A stretch of 64,000 nucleotides of DNA from Epiperipatus broadwayi. Its lineage: Eukaryota; Onychophora; Udeonychophora; Euonychophora; Peripatidae. The stretch covers positions 2,413,740-2,477,739 of the forward strand of contig JAQFVV010000142.1 in NCBI GenBank assembly GCA_028023455.1, written 5' to 3'. The notes under the pieces are model-generated. The model saw only the letters and a list, made by a program, of their open reading frames with translations. It did not search any database and was not told the origin of the DNA. Positions within the stretch are counted from its first letter, which is position 1, and every line of letters starts with the position of its first letter. The translations under genes and the position numbers were made by a program. This document shows positions 1 to 12,935 of the stretch, piece by piece.

Positions 1-117
1 AACAGTTAATCAGAGTAAAGTAGATTTTTTATAGATATTTAAAACAATTTTTATTTTATAAATTTCAGTAAACATAATAATTCCAATATCTTTTAGTATC
101 CATTCAAAAATAAACCT

Positions 118-388
118 AATCCATTGATATATATATATAATCATAAATGCTAACAGCTAACTGGTTATCATGTGCAAATTACATCACTACAGAGAATGCT
201 TAAATAAATCAATACAATATCAATAATCGGTTGTCAGAGCAACACTTATTTTTTAAGATAAAAATAGGTTCCATTTATTATCTTAATAAATGAGTGTTGC
301 CTTGATGACAAATTATTGATATGCTATTAATTTTATTTAAGAACTGGCTATAGTGACATGATTTATATATATATATGTTATATATCTA
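118..388. repeat. Fold-back (palindromic) repeat, MITE-like
   Basis: The two halves are imperfect inverted copies around a centre near 270. For example, the run containing CAGAGCAACACTTATT (left) returns as the complement in AATGAGTGTTGCCTTGATG (right). AATATCAATAA is mirrored by TTATTGATAT, and ATCATGT by ACATGAT. The outer ends run into ATATAT-rich sequence. There is no coding capacity. A short non-autonomous DNA element or hairpin is the simplest reading. I cannot see a reliable target-site duplication because the flanks are low complexity. Confidence 0.5.
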
Positions 389-2221
389 GTCTATCTCCAT
401 TTAATTTTTTTATATTAGTAATTCCATATTGAATTTAAACAAAATTTATTATTTTATATTCACTTTGGCATTTCTACATAAGTTTTTCTAAACATACTTT
501 TATGTCATTTGTTTTTCACTTATAATTCAGGTTTTATTAACATAAATTGAAGATGCAAGAGATAGTTGTTGGTGGAGAATGGATATAGAGCTGTAAAATG
601 TTCTATAACTTGTTATTGTTTTATAAGATAAAATGTATATCAGAACTGATAGTATGTTTAACAACTAATGAGTTATCAAAAAATGAAAGACAGTCAACTA
701 ATAAAAAATTATGTTAAGAAGAATATTGAATTTGTAAAAAATGAAATTCTGCCAAACTATAAATATAAAAGAATCTCTATTGAAAACCCAATTCAGACAA
801 GAATCTTGCTAGCTAGAAATAATTGTTTTAAATATTGTCAAATATCATGTTTATTTCAATGTATCTGTACACAATATCAATAAAGTAAAATTAAATAAAA
901 GTGAAAATGCAAGAAATAATATCTAGTGAAACTTAGTAAAGCCTTAATATCCACTATATCGTAATTAATCCAGACACAAATATTATATCTATTAAAATAA
1001 AAAAATTAACAAAAATGATAAGTATAGCTTTGCCTAAATGTGGTCTAAACTTGATAATAATGGACTGCATAATAAAAAAATTATGTTAATAAAGATGTGT
1101 GTTTTTTTTCATAAACTAATTCTTCTAGTAGCTGCAAAAATTAGTCTGTACTTAGAAATGAAATACTTATGCAGTTTAAAATGTATAGTTACAGGAGTGA
1201 AGGAATAGCCGAAAGAAATAGACTTATAAGAAAAAAATTCTGGGTTGTTTTTCAGATGAGAAAAGTATACAAAAATATCAATTTTGACTATAATAGAGTG
1301 GAATGGATAATTATACTCACTCTCTCATGCTAATATTTGAACATCATCTAATACTGTAACTATTAATCATGTAGTTATATTTTATTTTATAATAGTAAAT
1401 AAAAAAGACTGCAGGTTTTTAAATTAAGAACAATTTCTAGATTTAAAAATGTAACAAATCAAAACCAATTTTTATTGAGAAGTCAACTTTAAAACAAAAA
1501 CTATCAAAAATTTTGATCATGATAAAGAAAATTGACAATTCATTGGAAAAAAAGTATTGAGAAAGAGAGAAATCAATGTTTCTCATATGAGGGAAACAGA
1601 TAGAATAATAAAAATTAGTTTAATGCATGTGAAATAATTTCATTATTTATAGAAGAATCTAAATGAGTGGATAGCCTTTTTGTAGAGGTTTATCAGAAGT
1701 CGTAATAAATTCATGTATGCAAGATTAACAAATAAAAAATATGTATAAAATAAATTATCTTTATTTATACATATTCAGCAAATAAGATAATTAAAGCAGT
1801 GAAGCAAAAAAGTAATAATTGTGATAAGAGATGTTTTTTTAATAAATAAATAACTATGTTCTTTTAAAAAAACTATTTTTAGCAATTAATTTTAAGAAGA
1901 ATTGTCAGACTCGGTTTTATAAAAAGTATTTTATATACCGTGTCTTTTCGTTTTATTTTATTTCAAAGTTTAAATAAATATTGTAAATATTAAAATGTCA
2001 GATTATATTATCTTTTATATATGTAAAAAAGAATCAATGAAAGAAAATAATTTAATTTTAAAACATTATTTATTTGTAAACATTAATGTTTAAGAATAGT
2101 TAATAATATAAAAAAATAAACAAAATTTTAAAAAAATTAATGTGGACGTGTTTAGTAATCTGTTGGACAGCAGATATTCTAATTCTAACATGTTTTTATT
2201 AAATTAATACTTGATTATTAA
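389..2221. other. AT-rich sequence with no recognised feature
   Basis: Very AT-rich, with short open frames only. The longest (668-883) has no signature of any family I know and no supporting splice or promoter context. Nothing else is supported here. Confidence 0.5.
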
Positions 2222-2335
2222 TTGGTGATTATTTATCTTTTCTACATGTGTATGGTCGTGTGTATGAGAGATATGAGATAGTGTGGATAATAGAAGGGTT
2301 CTTGAAAGCTGAGTTCAAATCCCCTATATTTGATT
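2222..2335 (+). repeat. Hammerhead-repeat family A, 3' part only
   Basis: Matches the sense 3' portion of family A (compare 28956-29040 and 26180-26290). It opens with TTGGTGATTATTTATCTTTT and ends with a T-arm-like GAGTTCAAATCCCCT. The first base of similarity coincides with the predicted hammerhead cleavage position of the full-length copies, so the fragment lacks the ribozyme core and contains only the downstream product. Its 3' end matches the 26.2-kb copy (TTCAAATCCC), not the 28.9-kb copy, so it belongs to that subfamily. Confidence 0.6.
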
Positions 2336-2771
2336 ATCATCAGTATATTGTAGACATTGTTTATATGTACCACAGACTACTATATTTATTATACATAGAG
2401 TCTGCTTTTGTTTATATCCATGCTGGGTAAATTGAAGAATCAAATAATACTTTAATCTTATATACATTTCTCATTAAGAAAAAACATGCTATAGCTAAAA
2501 GGTCAAATGAAGTTAAATATATAGTTAATGACTTGAGGTTATATCTACAAAATTGCCAAACATTAGTTTGGTTTTAAAACTAAACTACTTTTACTTAGAA
2601 TTTCAGACTTAGCTTCGTAGTAAATAAGAAAGTAAATGCGCAACAGCATTAGTTCCAATATTGAATTCTGGTAATGAATCCCAAATTCTTATTCATAAAG
2701 GCAAAAGTCAAAAACTGACCTGGGAATGAGGATCTAAAACTCTAGAGTAGAGCTGTTGTGTTTTAAATATA

Positions 2772-5235
2772 TATTATCATCATCATTATTTTCAAGCATT
2801 ATTGATTCACTGCAGCATAAAGATCTCTCCATGTTTAAACGTGATACATCAATCCCTAATTTTTCTTCTCCACAACACATCAGAAAACTTTATTTTTTCA
2901 TCCATTCATCTCACATGTAGTTTACATCTATGTCTTTTAAAATCATTAGAGAGCCAATTTAAACTTCAACTATCCATCTAATATAATCTCTTATATCAAT
3001 ATATCCAACCCAGCTGCATTTCAATCTCTTAATTTTTTTCTATGATGTCATAGATACCTATTTACTCTCTCATCCATATAATTTATTTTTAAACACTTCT
3101 TACTCCTAACATACATCTCCATATGTTGCAGAATGGGTAACATGTCCTTACCTTACATTTCTGTTAAGTGTTAGATCTATAAGTAAGCAAGAACTAATGA
3201 AATGAATCTATTATAACCTTTTCAAACACATAAGCATATTTTTTGTAATATTAATTTATTTCTATGAATAACACTCCATTCAAGTTTGATTCTATGATTA
3301 TATTTATCTATTATGTTTCTCTTTATCCAAGGTATTTGTAGTTTTTAACTTCTTTTAATTCATTATTATCAACCTTTATTTTTTCTTATGAAAAAAATCC
3401 ACTGAAGATTACTTTGGTTTTTTTTTTTAGAAGTAATCTTTTGATAATTATTGCAATATTTCCTGAAGCTCTGAAACATAATTTGTAAAATATAGATATT
3501 TTAAATAATCTCCATTAATTTTTATTTTCTTAGCTTTCCATTTTAATCCACAAAATACATTTTGTAAAACTATTGCAAAAAGTTATGAAAACACAGAATC
3601 ACTCTGTAATATTTATTTCTCAGTATTATTCCTAATACTACTATCATAGCTGTGACATTTTGATGAAAATTCTTCAGAACATGATAAATCAAATATATCA
3701 AATGCCTTTTCATAATATACAAATCCAAAGAATAATAGCAATTCATATTTATTAGACTTTTTTATGATGTTTTTACTATTTGGATATGATCCTTTATGCT
3801 AAAAATCACTTTTAAATTCAATTTGTTCTTTTGATTAGTTAGAATTTAATGTTTTTACTAGGGACAAGATGTAGTTGTCTTGGTAAAGATTTTATATAAG
3901 AGTGATAGAAGACTAATTAGGTCAGTAATTACTAAGATCTTTATCACTTTTTTCAAATATCAATATTATTACTGTATTCTTTCAATTAACTGGTACACCT
4001 TTATCATTTAGACATTTAGTATACAACATTGACTACAATTTTTTTTTTCATCATTTCCTTCTTTTAAGATATCTGGAATAATTTCATCATTTCCTGAAGT
4101 TTATGTATTTAATTTCATATCTCATTTTTTGCTTTAAAATGTTTGTTAACACAAAATAATTGTGAGAGATATTTTGTGTTTTGTTGTTGTTTATTACTAT
4201 ATAATGTTTATAGAATTCTTCCACATATTTCATGATGACATTTAGTGATAATAGTTACACTTTTTCTTCTTATTGTAAAAATAACTACTTTCCTCTAAAT
4301 ACCAAGATGTTTTATAATTTTGAAATTTTTATTTTCTTCTATAGCTTTCCTTGCCAATATATAATTCTGTTTTCTCATATTTTCTTTTTCATATCATTTT
4401 ACAAAACTCTAGATTTTCAATTCTGTTTAATGAATCATATTTGTTCTTTTCTTCATATATTTATTCTCTTGCATCTTAAAAAATTAACTGGTAAATTGCT
4501 TTTTGGTACAGTTATCTTTTTCAGTTCTTAGAGTATCAATTATCTTCTGATTGATTTTAATAGTCTAAACTATTGTCTTAAGACAATACTTTTAAATGAT
4601 TTGCAACATCTAATTTAAATTCACAAAAATGTTTCTAAAAGTTAGAAATATCAACTGTTAATAATGACTTTTATCTCACTAATTAATAATTATTTTCTGT
4701 GTTGAATCTATTAACAACATTACATATTTTCTGTTAGTCAAAATATAATCCAATCCTCTGTACCTTCATTTGAGTGCTTCAATGTCTATTTTATTTTAGT
4801 ATTTTACATCCCCCCACCCCACACACAAAAGAATTAAAAATATATAGTTAGTGTTTTTTTCCGGAAAACTTCACAAGTCAATATTTACTCTCATTTCCTT
4901 CACTGTAATCAAATTTACCCACAGCAGTTTCATCTTCTAATTGTTCATCAATGATAAAAATTTTAAATGTTGATTGGTCTGACCAAAAGTGTTATGTAAA
5001 TCCATATAAAATTTCTCTACTTCTATATCAGTTGAATAATTAATTTTAACACTGTAAGATTAATCTCTATAATGTGGTTCTTTTACATTTCATTTATAAT
5101 GGAATTCTAATTTACTTGTGTTTCCAATATTTTGTGCATATATAGCAGAGTGCATATTCATTTTTTAAAGTCAATTAGCTCTTCATAATTTTTTAACTTC
5201 ACAAAGTTCCACAATGCCTGTTTCAATGCACTAAA
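2772..5235 (-). pseudogene. Decayed RTE-clade LINE (endonuclease-reverse transcriptase), old copy
   Basis: On the minus strand this aligns by eye, block for block, with the better copy at 57900-60660. It has the ATCATCATCATTATT tail complement at 2772, the 3' end coding for the cysteine-poor C-terminus, the RT palm region, and then the endonuclease near 4700-5230 (remains of the tract after the N-terminal LGTYNCRS block). No long frame survives; indels and stops are everywhere. Several short plus-strand open frames here, such as 4232-4531, are shadows of this element. The 5' end of the endonuclease is missing or unrecognisable beyond about 5235. Confidence 0.75.
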
Positions 5236-6992
5236 ACACAGATTTTATTTTTAACTTTATACGATATTGAAATATTCAACTGGATTGTAGTAATATTTTA
5301 ACATAAAGGTAAAAATCCCTAAATGTTTGTCCGTAATGCTGTCATATGATATTGAAGTTAAACATTTCTTTGATAGATGGCATATTTTTCAAAGAAAAAA
5401 ATAAGTATTTGTTCCACCATGAATAAACCATAATTTTTTTATGAAGCATTTTATGCAAAGAAAGTAATTTGTTAAATCAAATTAAAAAAACTTATTACAA
5501 AAATGAATCTTTCCATAGGCCGGATACATTTCTGGATTCTTAAAAAAATATGGTATTGGAATAAAACTTTTTGAAGAAAAAATGCTGGGGAAAAAATCAG
5601 TATATAAGTTTTTAACTATAGTACAGAAGTGAATAGGTATAGTATATTACATTACATAAATTTATGTTTAAAATGTGATATGTACTGAAAGGGAAAAAAT
5701 AGATGCTATAGTACTGTACTTCTATTTAGTTTTGGTTAACATAGAATTGAAGTTGTGTAGCTTGATATCCCATAATTCATAGCTCCACATTAGTACCATG
5801 CATAATTGAAATTTATTAAAGCAATCAATTTAAAAAAAACTATTACAAAAATAACCTTTCTATAGGTTGGGTACATTTGCAGGTATTCTAATAATTTTGC
5901 AACAAAAGTTTTAATTTAATTATTAAAAATAAATAATTTTCCAATTTATTTCTAATATGGCTTTTAGCATTTCATATATTTTTAATTAATATTACTTGTT
6001 TTTATTTCAAATTTAGTTAGGGAAGTAGGAAAAATACACAATCCATGACATATTGTTATACCAAGTTGCTAAATACTGTAATAATTAAAAATTGTTTTTC
6101 TATTACTTACTAATGGGTTTATGAATGTACAAATCACAAAATTTATAAAAACATTTCTGTTTATTTAATATAATCTCTTTTTTCTTTGTTATTATTTAAT
6201 CTAAGTTCTACTTTAGTTTTGTTATCTGCTGCACTTACTTAAAACAAAACAAAAAAAAAATATTTATTTTCTGTCAACAGATTTAGCTTCTAAAGAGGAA
6301 GCTATTTTGATGCAATATAAAAAAAATGATGAGAACTATTTATAGAAAGTTAATATAAACTAAAGAAAATGTAGTTTTAATTAATTAAATCTATCAAAAT
6401 ATAACCATATATGTAGCAGTTGGGTTTTTGTTTGGTAAAAAATAGTATAGCCTATTTGATTAAAATTTGCCTTAAATTCAATATTCACAATACCCTTGTT
6501 AGTATTGCCCTTGGTGAGGCTAGTTACACCTGAAAAAGAGAGGATAATACTATTTGAAATGTTGCAATAGATACTAATCTGTGCTATTTTTGAATATACT
6601 TGAAAAGTGAAAATAGTCCAATATATAATTATAGTTCTATCGTCACTAAGTTTGTTATAAAATCTTATTTTTTTAAAAAAGTAATTTAATTTATTGATAC
6701 ATTAACATAATTACTTATATTGAAGTAGCCAGTTTTGTTGTTGTTGTTTTATGTTAAAAAAAATTTAATAGCAATAAATTACACTAATACAGCTTACTAG
6801 TATTAGCAAAGAGTTATATTTTTATGATAAAAAAATTACTCATTTTTGAATTAGGGAACTATAAGTTAAAATAATTAGAACAACATAAGTTTAAGAAAAT
6901 AAAGCGAGTTTTTCTTTTAAGGATTTTAAATGACAAAAAAAAAAATATCATTTTTTTAGATAAAATAAAGTATTACATTTATTTTTAATATA
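5236..6992. other. No gene; contains a dispersed direct repeat
   Basis: No coding signal. Two diverged direct copies of an ~80-bp sequence lie at about 5460-5545 and 5805-5895. They share ATTACAAAAAT, then CTTTCCATAGGCCGGATACA versus CTTTCTATAGGTTGGGTACA. I do not know the family. The rest is AT-rich and featureless to me. Confidence 0.45.
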
Positions 6993-7078
6993 TTGTAACG
7001 AAACGGACTTAGAATAGTACTATTGATATTTGTTTGGAACCCAACGCTTGATTGTGCCATGTGTAACGGAACGGACTT
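6993..7078. repeat. Short direct repeat pair
   Basis: TGTAACGAAACGGACTT at 6993 recurs as TGTAACGGAACGGACTT at 7062, about 69 bp apart. This is unusually GC-rich for the neighbourhood. It could be the edge of an old LTR or satellite monomer; identity unknown. Confidence 0.4.
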
Positions 7079-7189
7079 TTATCTGGTAGGAAAATAAATT
7101 AGCTGGATCATCACAATGAATAAAAGAGTATGTTTTTGATCCTTGTATCTATATATACCACATGCACATTGATGTTATTCCTAGAAGAG

Positions 7190-7335
7190 GAGAGGTTAAG
7201 AACCAACTAAATATTAAATATATACCTAACTCGCCTCATCCATGCCATATTTCACTTCCGTTATTCCGAGGTTTGAACTCATGGAGATTCTGCATGATCG
7301 CCTAGTTCAGGCTATTTTAGTACCACTTAAAAATA
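7190..7335 (-). repeat. tRNA-derived SINE-like sequence
   Basis: Read on the minus strand there is an A-box-like TAGCCTGAACTAGG, then about 30 nt later GAGTTCAAACCTC, which fits the RNA polymerase III B box (GGTTCRANNCC). Both lie within a tRNA-like span that has lost most stem pairing. The downstream body has higher GC than its surroundings. A tRNA-related SINE head is an inference from the box pattern only; I see no second copy in the window. Confidence 0.35.
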
Positions 7336-7810
7336 CAGATAGGTGTAAACATGTGTAGGTGTTTAATGGTTTGTCAATTTTAGTGCTTTAATATTTATTA
7401 ATCTAGTAATTAATAAATAACACTAATATCATAGGTTTTGGATTCGTTAGACCACATGATTTGTAATTGGTATTGGAAGGATGTAAGGAGTTCCTGTAAC
7501 AATTATGTATATTATTAACATAAGAAAGACGGTATGCAAGGTGTCAAATAAACAGACTAAAACGACGTCTTGTAAGAATGAGAATAATAATAATAATCTT
7601 TGATTCATTATTTTGGATATTTAAGCATGAAAATAAAAAAATGGGCTATGATTACAACCCTTTAGCTCTTATTATATTTCTCTCTTACTGCATTAACCTG
7701 CTTGAGGCAATCTGTGTGTGATATATAACGATCTGTTTGTGGTCAATGTACAATCTTCTAAAAAGTTACCAGTAGCATTTAGTTCTTTTATTTTTTCTTC
7801 TGTAGTTAAA
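7336..7810. other. No recognised gene upstream of the candidate exon
   Basis: AT-rich sequence. A pyrimidine-rich stretch ending in TTCTTCTGTAG at 7805 looks like a 3' splice site. No promoter or upstream exon could be identified. Confidence 0.35.
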
Positions 7811-7900
7811 ATGGCTATGGGCTTAATTATTTTGGTCATCGTGTGTCATGTTCAGGCTAACCAATGGGCTCAACATGTAGCAGATAATGGAGTGGAATAA
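7811..7900 (+). CDS. Candidate exon or small ORF encoding a signal-peptide-like N-terminus
   Basis: Directly after a good splice-acceptor pattern (polypyrimidine run then TGTAG, ending 7805) an ATG at 7811 opens a 29-codon frame. It begins MAMGLIILVIVCHVQANQW and closes with TAA at 7898. The first 16 residues form a hydrophobic core ending Ala-x-Ala-like at CHVQA, as in secretory signal peptides. The remaining 13 residues (NQWAQHVADNGVE) show no motif. The open frame also extends upstream in phase to 7718, but that part reads as intron-like. It could be a coding start in a second exon of a secreted protein, or chance. No downstream exon was recognised. Function unknown. Confidence 0.22.
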   Translation: MAMGLIILVIVCHVQANQWAQHVADNGVE

Positions 7901-9689
7901 TCTTCAGATGTAGAGATTAACTGTTAATAGCAAATAAATAATACCTGACTAATATCCTTCCTAATAACTTAAAAAATAAAATGTTCATCAAAGAATAGTT
8001 ACTTTTTTACTAAAAACAGTTTTTTTTCTTCCTCTCTTTCATGAGTCATTTTAGTTAGCTAGAGCATTAATTATCATGAACCTCTCAAACCATTACTATC
8101 TCAACTGCAGAAATAAAATTATGTGTTTGTCAGCCACAATATTTCTGCTCTATTTACTTTTTTCAATCTTTGCTTTTTTGTTCAAGCCCAATAAACAAAA
8201 AAGTAATGATCAGGATAATCTTAGTGAGCTGCTAGTTCTTTAATTATGATATTTTCTTGAAATAGTTCATAACTCAGTTTGGAATTAGATTTAAAACTGG
8301 AGTTCCAGCTGATAAAGATTGTACCATTTAGGCAGCCTTATTTAAGGATACGTAGTCTATGATAAAAGTGGGATCTTCCAAACATGGCTAACAATGGCCT
8401 GTCTTATACAATCTGACTAGATTTTCATGCCTAGATGAATACTCATTAAAGCAATAGAAATAATATTATTATCAGTTATAGTGCAGGAAATTATAGCAGA
8501 AGTAAAACTAAGTTTCATACATCTAATTTTTTAAATAAAATAAATATATAAAATCTGTAAACATTACTTGATGAAAACTATTCAAGAACAGAATAGAGAA
8601 CAAAGCTGTAGTGAAAGAGCTGTCAGATTTAATATTATGCTCTTAATGAAAATCATCTTTCAGAAGAAGGAAGTTTAATAGAAATGGTATATGGCTACAA
8701 TCTTTAACCTTTAAAAAATAGCAAAGTGTTTAAGTTTGCCATACTTGTACTTTTAGATTTCTTTCAATATATCAATGAAAAGTTATTCGTAAAAAACTTA
8801 GTTTATCTAATGATATCAATATTTATTTTGTTAGTGTGTATGTTTCAAAGAATTAAACAAAAAGAATATTTTTAATTTCTTTCTGAATAACATTATTTTA
8901 ATAATAGTATTAAAATAACTCAAAATTTTGTTTTTAAAGAGTTTAATACATATGTTAATACCAATAGTAAACTTTTACCAAAGGTTATTAGATATAATGG
9001 TCTTGGTACTTTAAATTCAAATGGACTGTTGATATTGAATTTTGCACAACATATGGATTGTCCATCACAATTTTTTTTGTTTAGGTAGAAAAACTGATAT
9101 TAAAGTATGGATGTGTCCAAACTCAAAATAATTATATGAATGGATTGCATTGTAAATAATAGTCAGAATATGACAAATGTTTACATTAAATGATAATTTA
9201 CAAGTGTAGAAGATTTTTGGGTGGATCACAAAATAGTATAGTCCAAGGTTAATATGATAGCTGAATTAAAAATAAATATTATTGCAATCATATTCACAAA
9301 AAAATTGTTTAAAACCATCAAAACATCACATGATCACTACTGTATGGGGAGTTTGGTACTCTTATTAAGAAAATTCTTTATTCTTTAGAAACAAACTTGC
9401 TAATGGGATTTTAAGAATTGTCATATTATCAAGGCATAAAATTCTTTTATAGATACAAGTAAATCTACTTTTGGATTTGCAAAAAATAAAAATCATGACT
9501 AATTTTCTGACAATGACTTCATAATTAATTACTTGATTAAAAGAAATGTCATTTTTGATTGAAAAATTTCATAAATTAAATGTTGAGCTTTATAATAAAT
9601 ATAGAGACATAAGTTCAATCAATTATAACATGCTTTAAAAATGGTTATTAGATTGAAATACAAAAGTGATGCAGATGTTCAAAATCATG
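7901..9689. other. No recognised feature
   Basis: AT-rich, stop-dense in all frames. Isolated phrases are reminiscent of decayed coding DNA, but none gives a family I can name. Confidence 0.45.
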
Positions 9690-11580
9690 ATCACTTTAAA
9701 TATTTTTTGACAAATTAAAAGCAACATATGGACCTGAGAAGTAATATCACATTCTTATTAAACTCAAAAATTCCACTCTCTTATATGATAATAATAATTT
9801 GAGTAGATGAAATGAATATTTTAATGAATAATGGAATAAGAGTTGAGATAATGACTTTTAACAATATATCATTATGTCTGCTCATTTTGATATGGATAAG
9901 AATATTAATCCTACTAAATCAAAGTGGTCTTTGTAATAGTAAAAACAGAAAGTCTGCAAGACCTGATAAAATACTTAGTTTTAAGATATAATGGTAGTGT
10001 TATGGTATCCTCAAAAATATTATAAATATTTGGGAATATCTGGAATCATGAAGATATATAATTGCCTGATTTTAAACATGATTCTATTCTTTCATTTTTA
10101 TTTCAATTTTTAAAAATAAAGTGAATAAATAAGATTGTAATAATTATCATGAAATCTCATTATTATCCACTAACATTTTCAGTATTTTTTGATTAGAGTT
10201 TTTTCATGTTAATGGTAAATGTTTATTAAAGACATAATGTTGGTTTAGAGAATCAAGAAGTACTACAGGCATGTTTTTCATTGCTTGGAAAATATGAGAA
10301 AAGTATTGGGAACAAAAGAGAATGATTTATATATTGTTTTTATTGACTTAACCAAAGCATAGATTCAATTAATCAAATAGATATATGGTATTGTTTCAAG
10401 TTATTTGATTTTCCACCAATATAATACTACAACTAAAAAATTTGAGGCATTTGAAATAAAAACTGATGTTAAACAAAGGGGAATTTCTCCAATTTTGTTT
10501 TCAATTTTGTCTGGGGAATTCTTTTTTTAGGTAGTTTAATTACACAGGGATCAAGTTGTGATATATGTTTGGTAGGGAAATTTTTAATTTGTATCAACAA
10601 AAGCAATATCAAACACTTCATCTTTTGGGATTCTGAATTTAAATCATTCTGATGATTGTGCTATTTTTGCGAATTCAAAATGTGATTTTCATATTGTGCT
10701 TGTTCTGAATGCAACATATATAGACTTTGGTTCACTGATTAATGTTAAAAAAACTCAAGTTCATTATCATTCAGTAATGGAAGAAAAATTATTAGCAAGT
10801 CTTAGCTTGGATTGTAAAAACTCAAGAATGTAAACTAATTTGAATATCTTGATAGTTTTATAAAAAGAAAAGTCAGTTTAGACATTGAGTTGCAACAAGG
10901 ACTCCATTATTTTACATACAATAAACAGTGAAGAATTGGCAATCCTCACTGTTTATAACTTACAAGCTTAAAAGATAGAGCCATGTGATCTATGACTTAT
11001 TTTGACAAAAGATGTTGCTTTTCTTAATTTATTATATAAAAGTGAAACTTGAATATTTGATTGATGTTAAATAAACTGATTGGAAAAATTTCATTTAAAG
11101 ATGTTCTATATAAATTTAAAAATACTATGGAAAGAGCATAAAACCAGTCAATATGTTCTTCAACTTTCCGGATTTTATCCTATAGAGTTTACAGATATAA
11201 AATCACATTTTCATTGAAATGGACATGTAAAATAAATGAAAATCATGCCTCCATTGAATTGGATATGTAAACTTTGGGTAGTTATACTATAGAGTTATTC
11301 TACTATGTTAAAATCACACTTTCATTGAATTCGATATCTAAAATGAATAAACAATACAAGAATTGCTTTTTATGGAAGAGGTAGACCATGTTCATGTTAT
11401 AAAAATAAAAGACATTTTAAGAAAGTGCAATATTGATTGCTTTTATTGGAAAGATATGGCAAAGAATAGAATTTAATGAAAAGCAATAATTAGACATAGT
11501 ATTGAAATCTTTCAGAAAGAAAAGCTGTTACAAAAGAAATTATAAATTAACATCACAAAATATCAAATAAACAAAAAAAC
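9690..11580 (+). pseudogene. Decayed non-LTR retrotransposon, CR1/Rex1/jockey-like reverse transcriptase
   Basis: Frame-broken translation gives an ordered set of LINE RT landmarks. There is KSARPDKI near 9950, NNYHEISLLS near 10135, and GFRESRSTT followed by a remnant of the 'YIVFIDLTKAFDS' motif near 10230-10370. KQRGISPILF lies near 10475, LNHSDDCAIFANS near 10630 (the DD catalytic pair, Y/A-D-D block), FEYLDSFI near 10840, and a C-terminal block resembling K-NID-W--MA--R near 11420-11480. The DDCAIFA wording and the C-terminal block are typical of CR1/Rex1-like LINEs, not RTE. No frame is longer than about 40 codons, so it is inactive. The 5' endonuclease was not recognised. The assignment rests on motif order; the exact clade is uncertain. 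Confidence 0.65.
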
Positions 11581-12574
11581 TTAGGTTTACAGATTCATTT
11601 GTAATGTTATCACAAAACTCATCTTCAGAATAGTTTTTTTCTTTTGAAATTGAAATGGCTTTACTCATTTACAGGTGGCTTCTAATAATGATAGTAATAA
11701 AATTTTGGACCATATTGATTTCCAGTGAGAACTACACAGTATTTTGCATAAAATTTTAATTTTATCTAGATTATTTGAATTAAGAACTGAAACAGAAACA
11801 TTTCTATAGAAATTTTTTTATAATTTTATATTTTGTTAAATGGAGTGGATTGAAAAATTAATTGCTTGGTTATATATCTTTATATATTAATGAATTAATT
11901 TAAAATGAATATTGGATCAAAAAGAATTTATATTGAAGTATTACCAGTATCTTTAATTAAAGTAATAACTTTGGGGCATAGATTTAAAAAAATTATAATT
12001 TTGACACATAAAGGTGAAAGAAATATTTATAATGATTTTTTTTTGATTTTGTAAATTCATGATATGTATCAGTTAAGCATAATTTTACTAGTGTTAAGAA
12101 ACACTATATATGGCATATAAAAATAATCTATGTTAAAAAAAACAATATAAACACATGAATCAATAATATTTTACTGAACATACAAAATTTAGATCAATTA
12201 ACATTTTATTAGGCACTATAACTTTGATTAAATTTTAGATCAGTATTAGAAGTAAATATTCAAATCTATGGAAAAGTTAATAAAAATTCTGAAACAACAT
12301 ATTTATGTGAAAATGTGTTTTCCACAATGTTTATGATAAAGATTAAAGTAGAACATTTTATCTACTGTCTTCTATTTAAGTTCAATCAGCAACAATGATC
12401 ACATAAATATTACCCTTAAAAAACTGCTTTTGCATTTTAACAATCAATCCTTAAGTTATCAACAATCTCAACCTATAGTCAAGGCAACCTCCTCTAACAA
12501 TAAAGAGTGTCTTTGCATTTTTATATAAATAAATATAAATTGTGTGTGTGTCTATATATATTTAACTAAAGAAA
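11581..12574. other. No recognised feature
   Basis: AT-rich, no coding or repeat signature I can support. Confidence 0.45.
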
Positions 12575-12935
12575 ATCATCATCAATGTCATTCTGTGCCA
12601 TGGATATGTCCAGAGATATATCACATCACCAATTCATCCATTTCTCCAATCCATTCTCTCTCCATTGCCCAACTCTTCAATTCCTTGTAACTCTTCCCTT
12701 CTGTTATATCATCTAGCAATGTCAATTTTTTCCATCCCTTTTTTTTTTTGTTTCCATTAATCAATTCCTTCAAAACATCTTTCATTAAACTATACTGTCT
12801 TGTTAATATATATCCAATCCAGTTTCTCTTACTATTTCTAATTTCCTCAATCAATCTTCTTTTTTCATTTACTCTTTTGGAGGAAACCATTTTGCTGCAA
12901 TTTCTGATGAAATCCAGCCTTCTGGTTGAAATATT
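12575..12935 (-). pseudogene. LINE C-terminal fragment
   Basis: A minus-strand frame at 12621-12890 (89 codons) contains RVNEKRRLIEEIRNSKRNWI, then GYILTRQYSLMKDVLKELIN-G. This is the conserved 'R-LL--I--RK-NWIGH-LR---LLK-VLEG---G' block found C-terminal to the RT in several insect and other invertebrate LINEs. It is followed downstream by an ATC/GAT-rich tail near 12575. Only the last ~90 codons survive, as expected for a 5'-truncated insertion. The internal poly-Lys run (from a T tract) replaces the usual GRRGRG segment. It is a different LINE lineage from the RTE copies here. Confidence 0.6.

Noticed and set aside
668-883. 71-codon open frame as a gene
   Set aside because: No family signature, splice or promoter context; length is compatible with chance.
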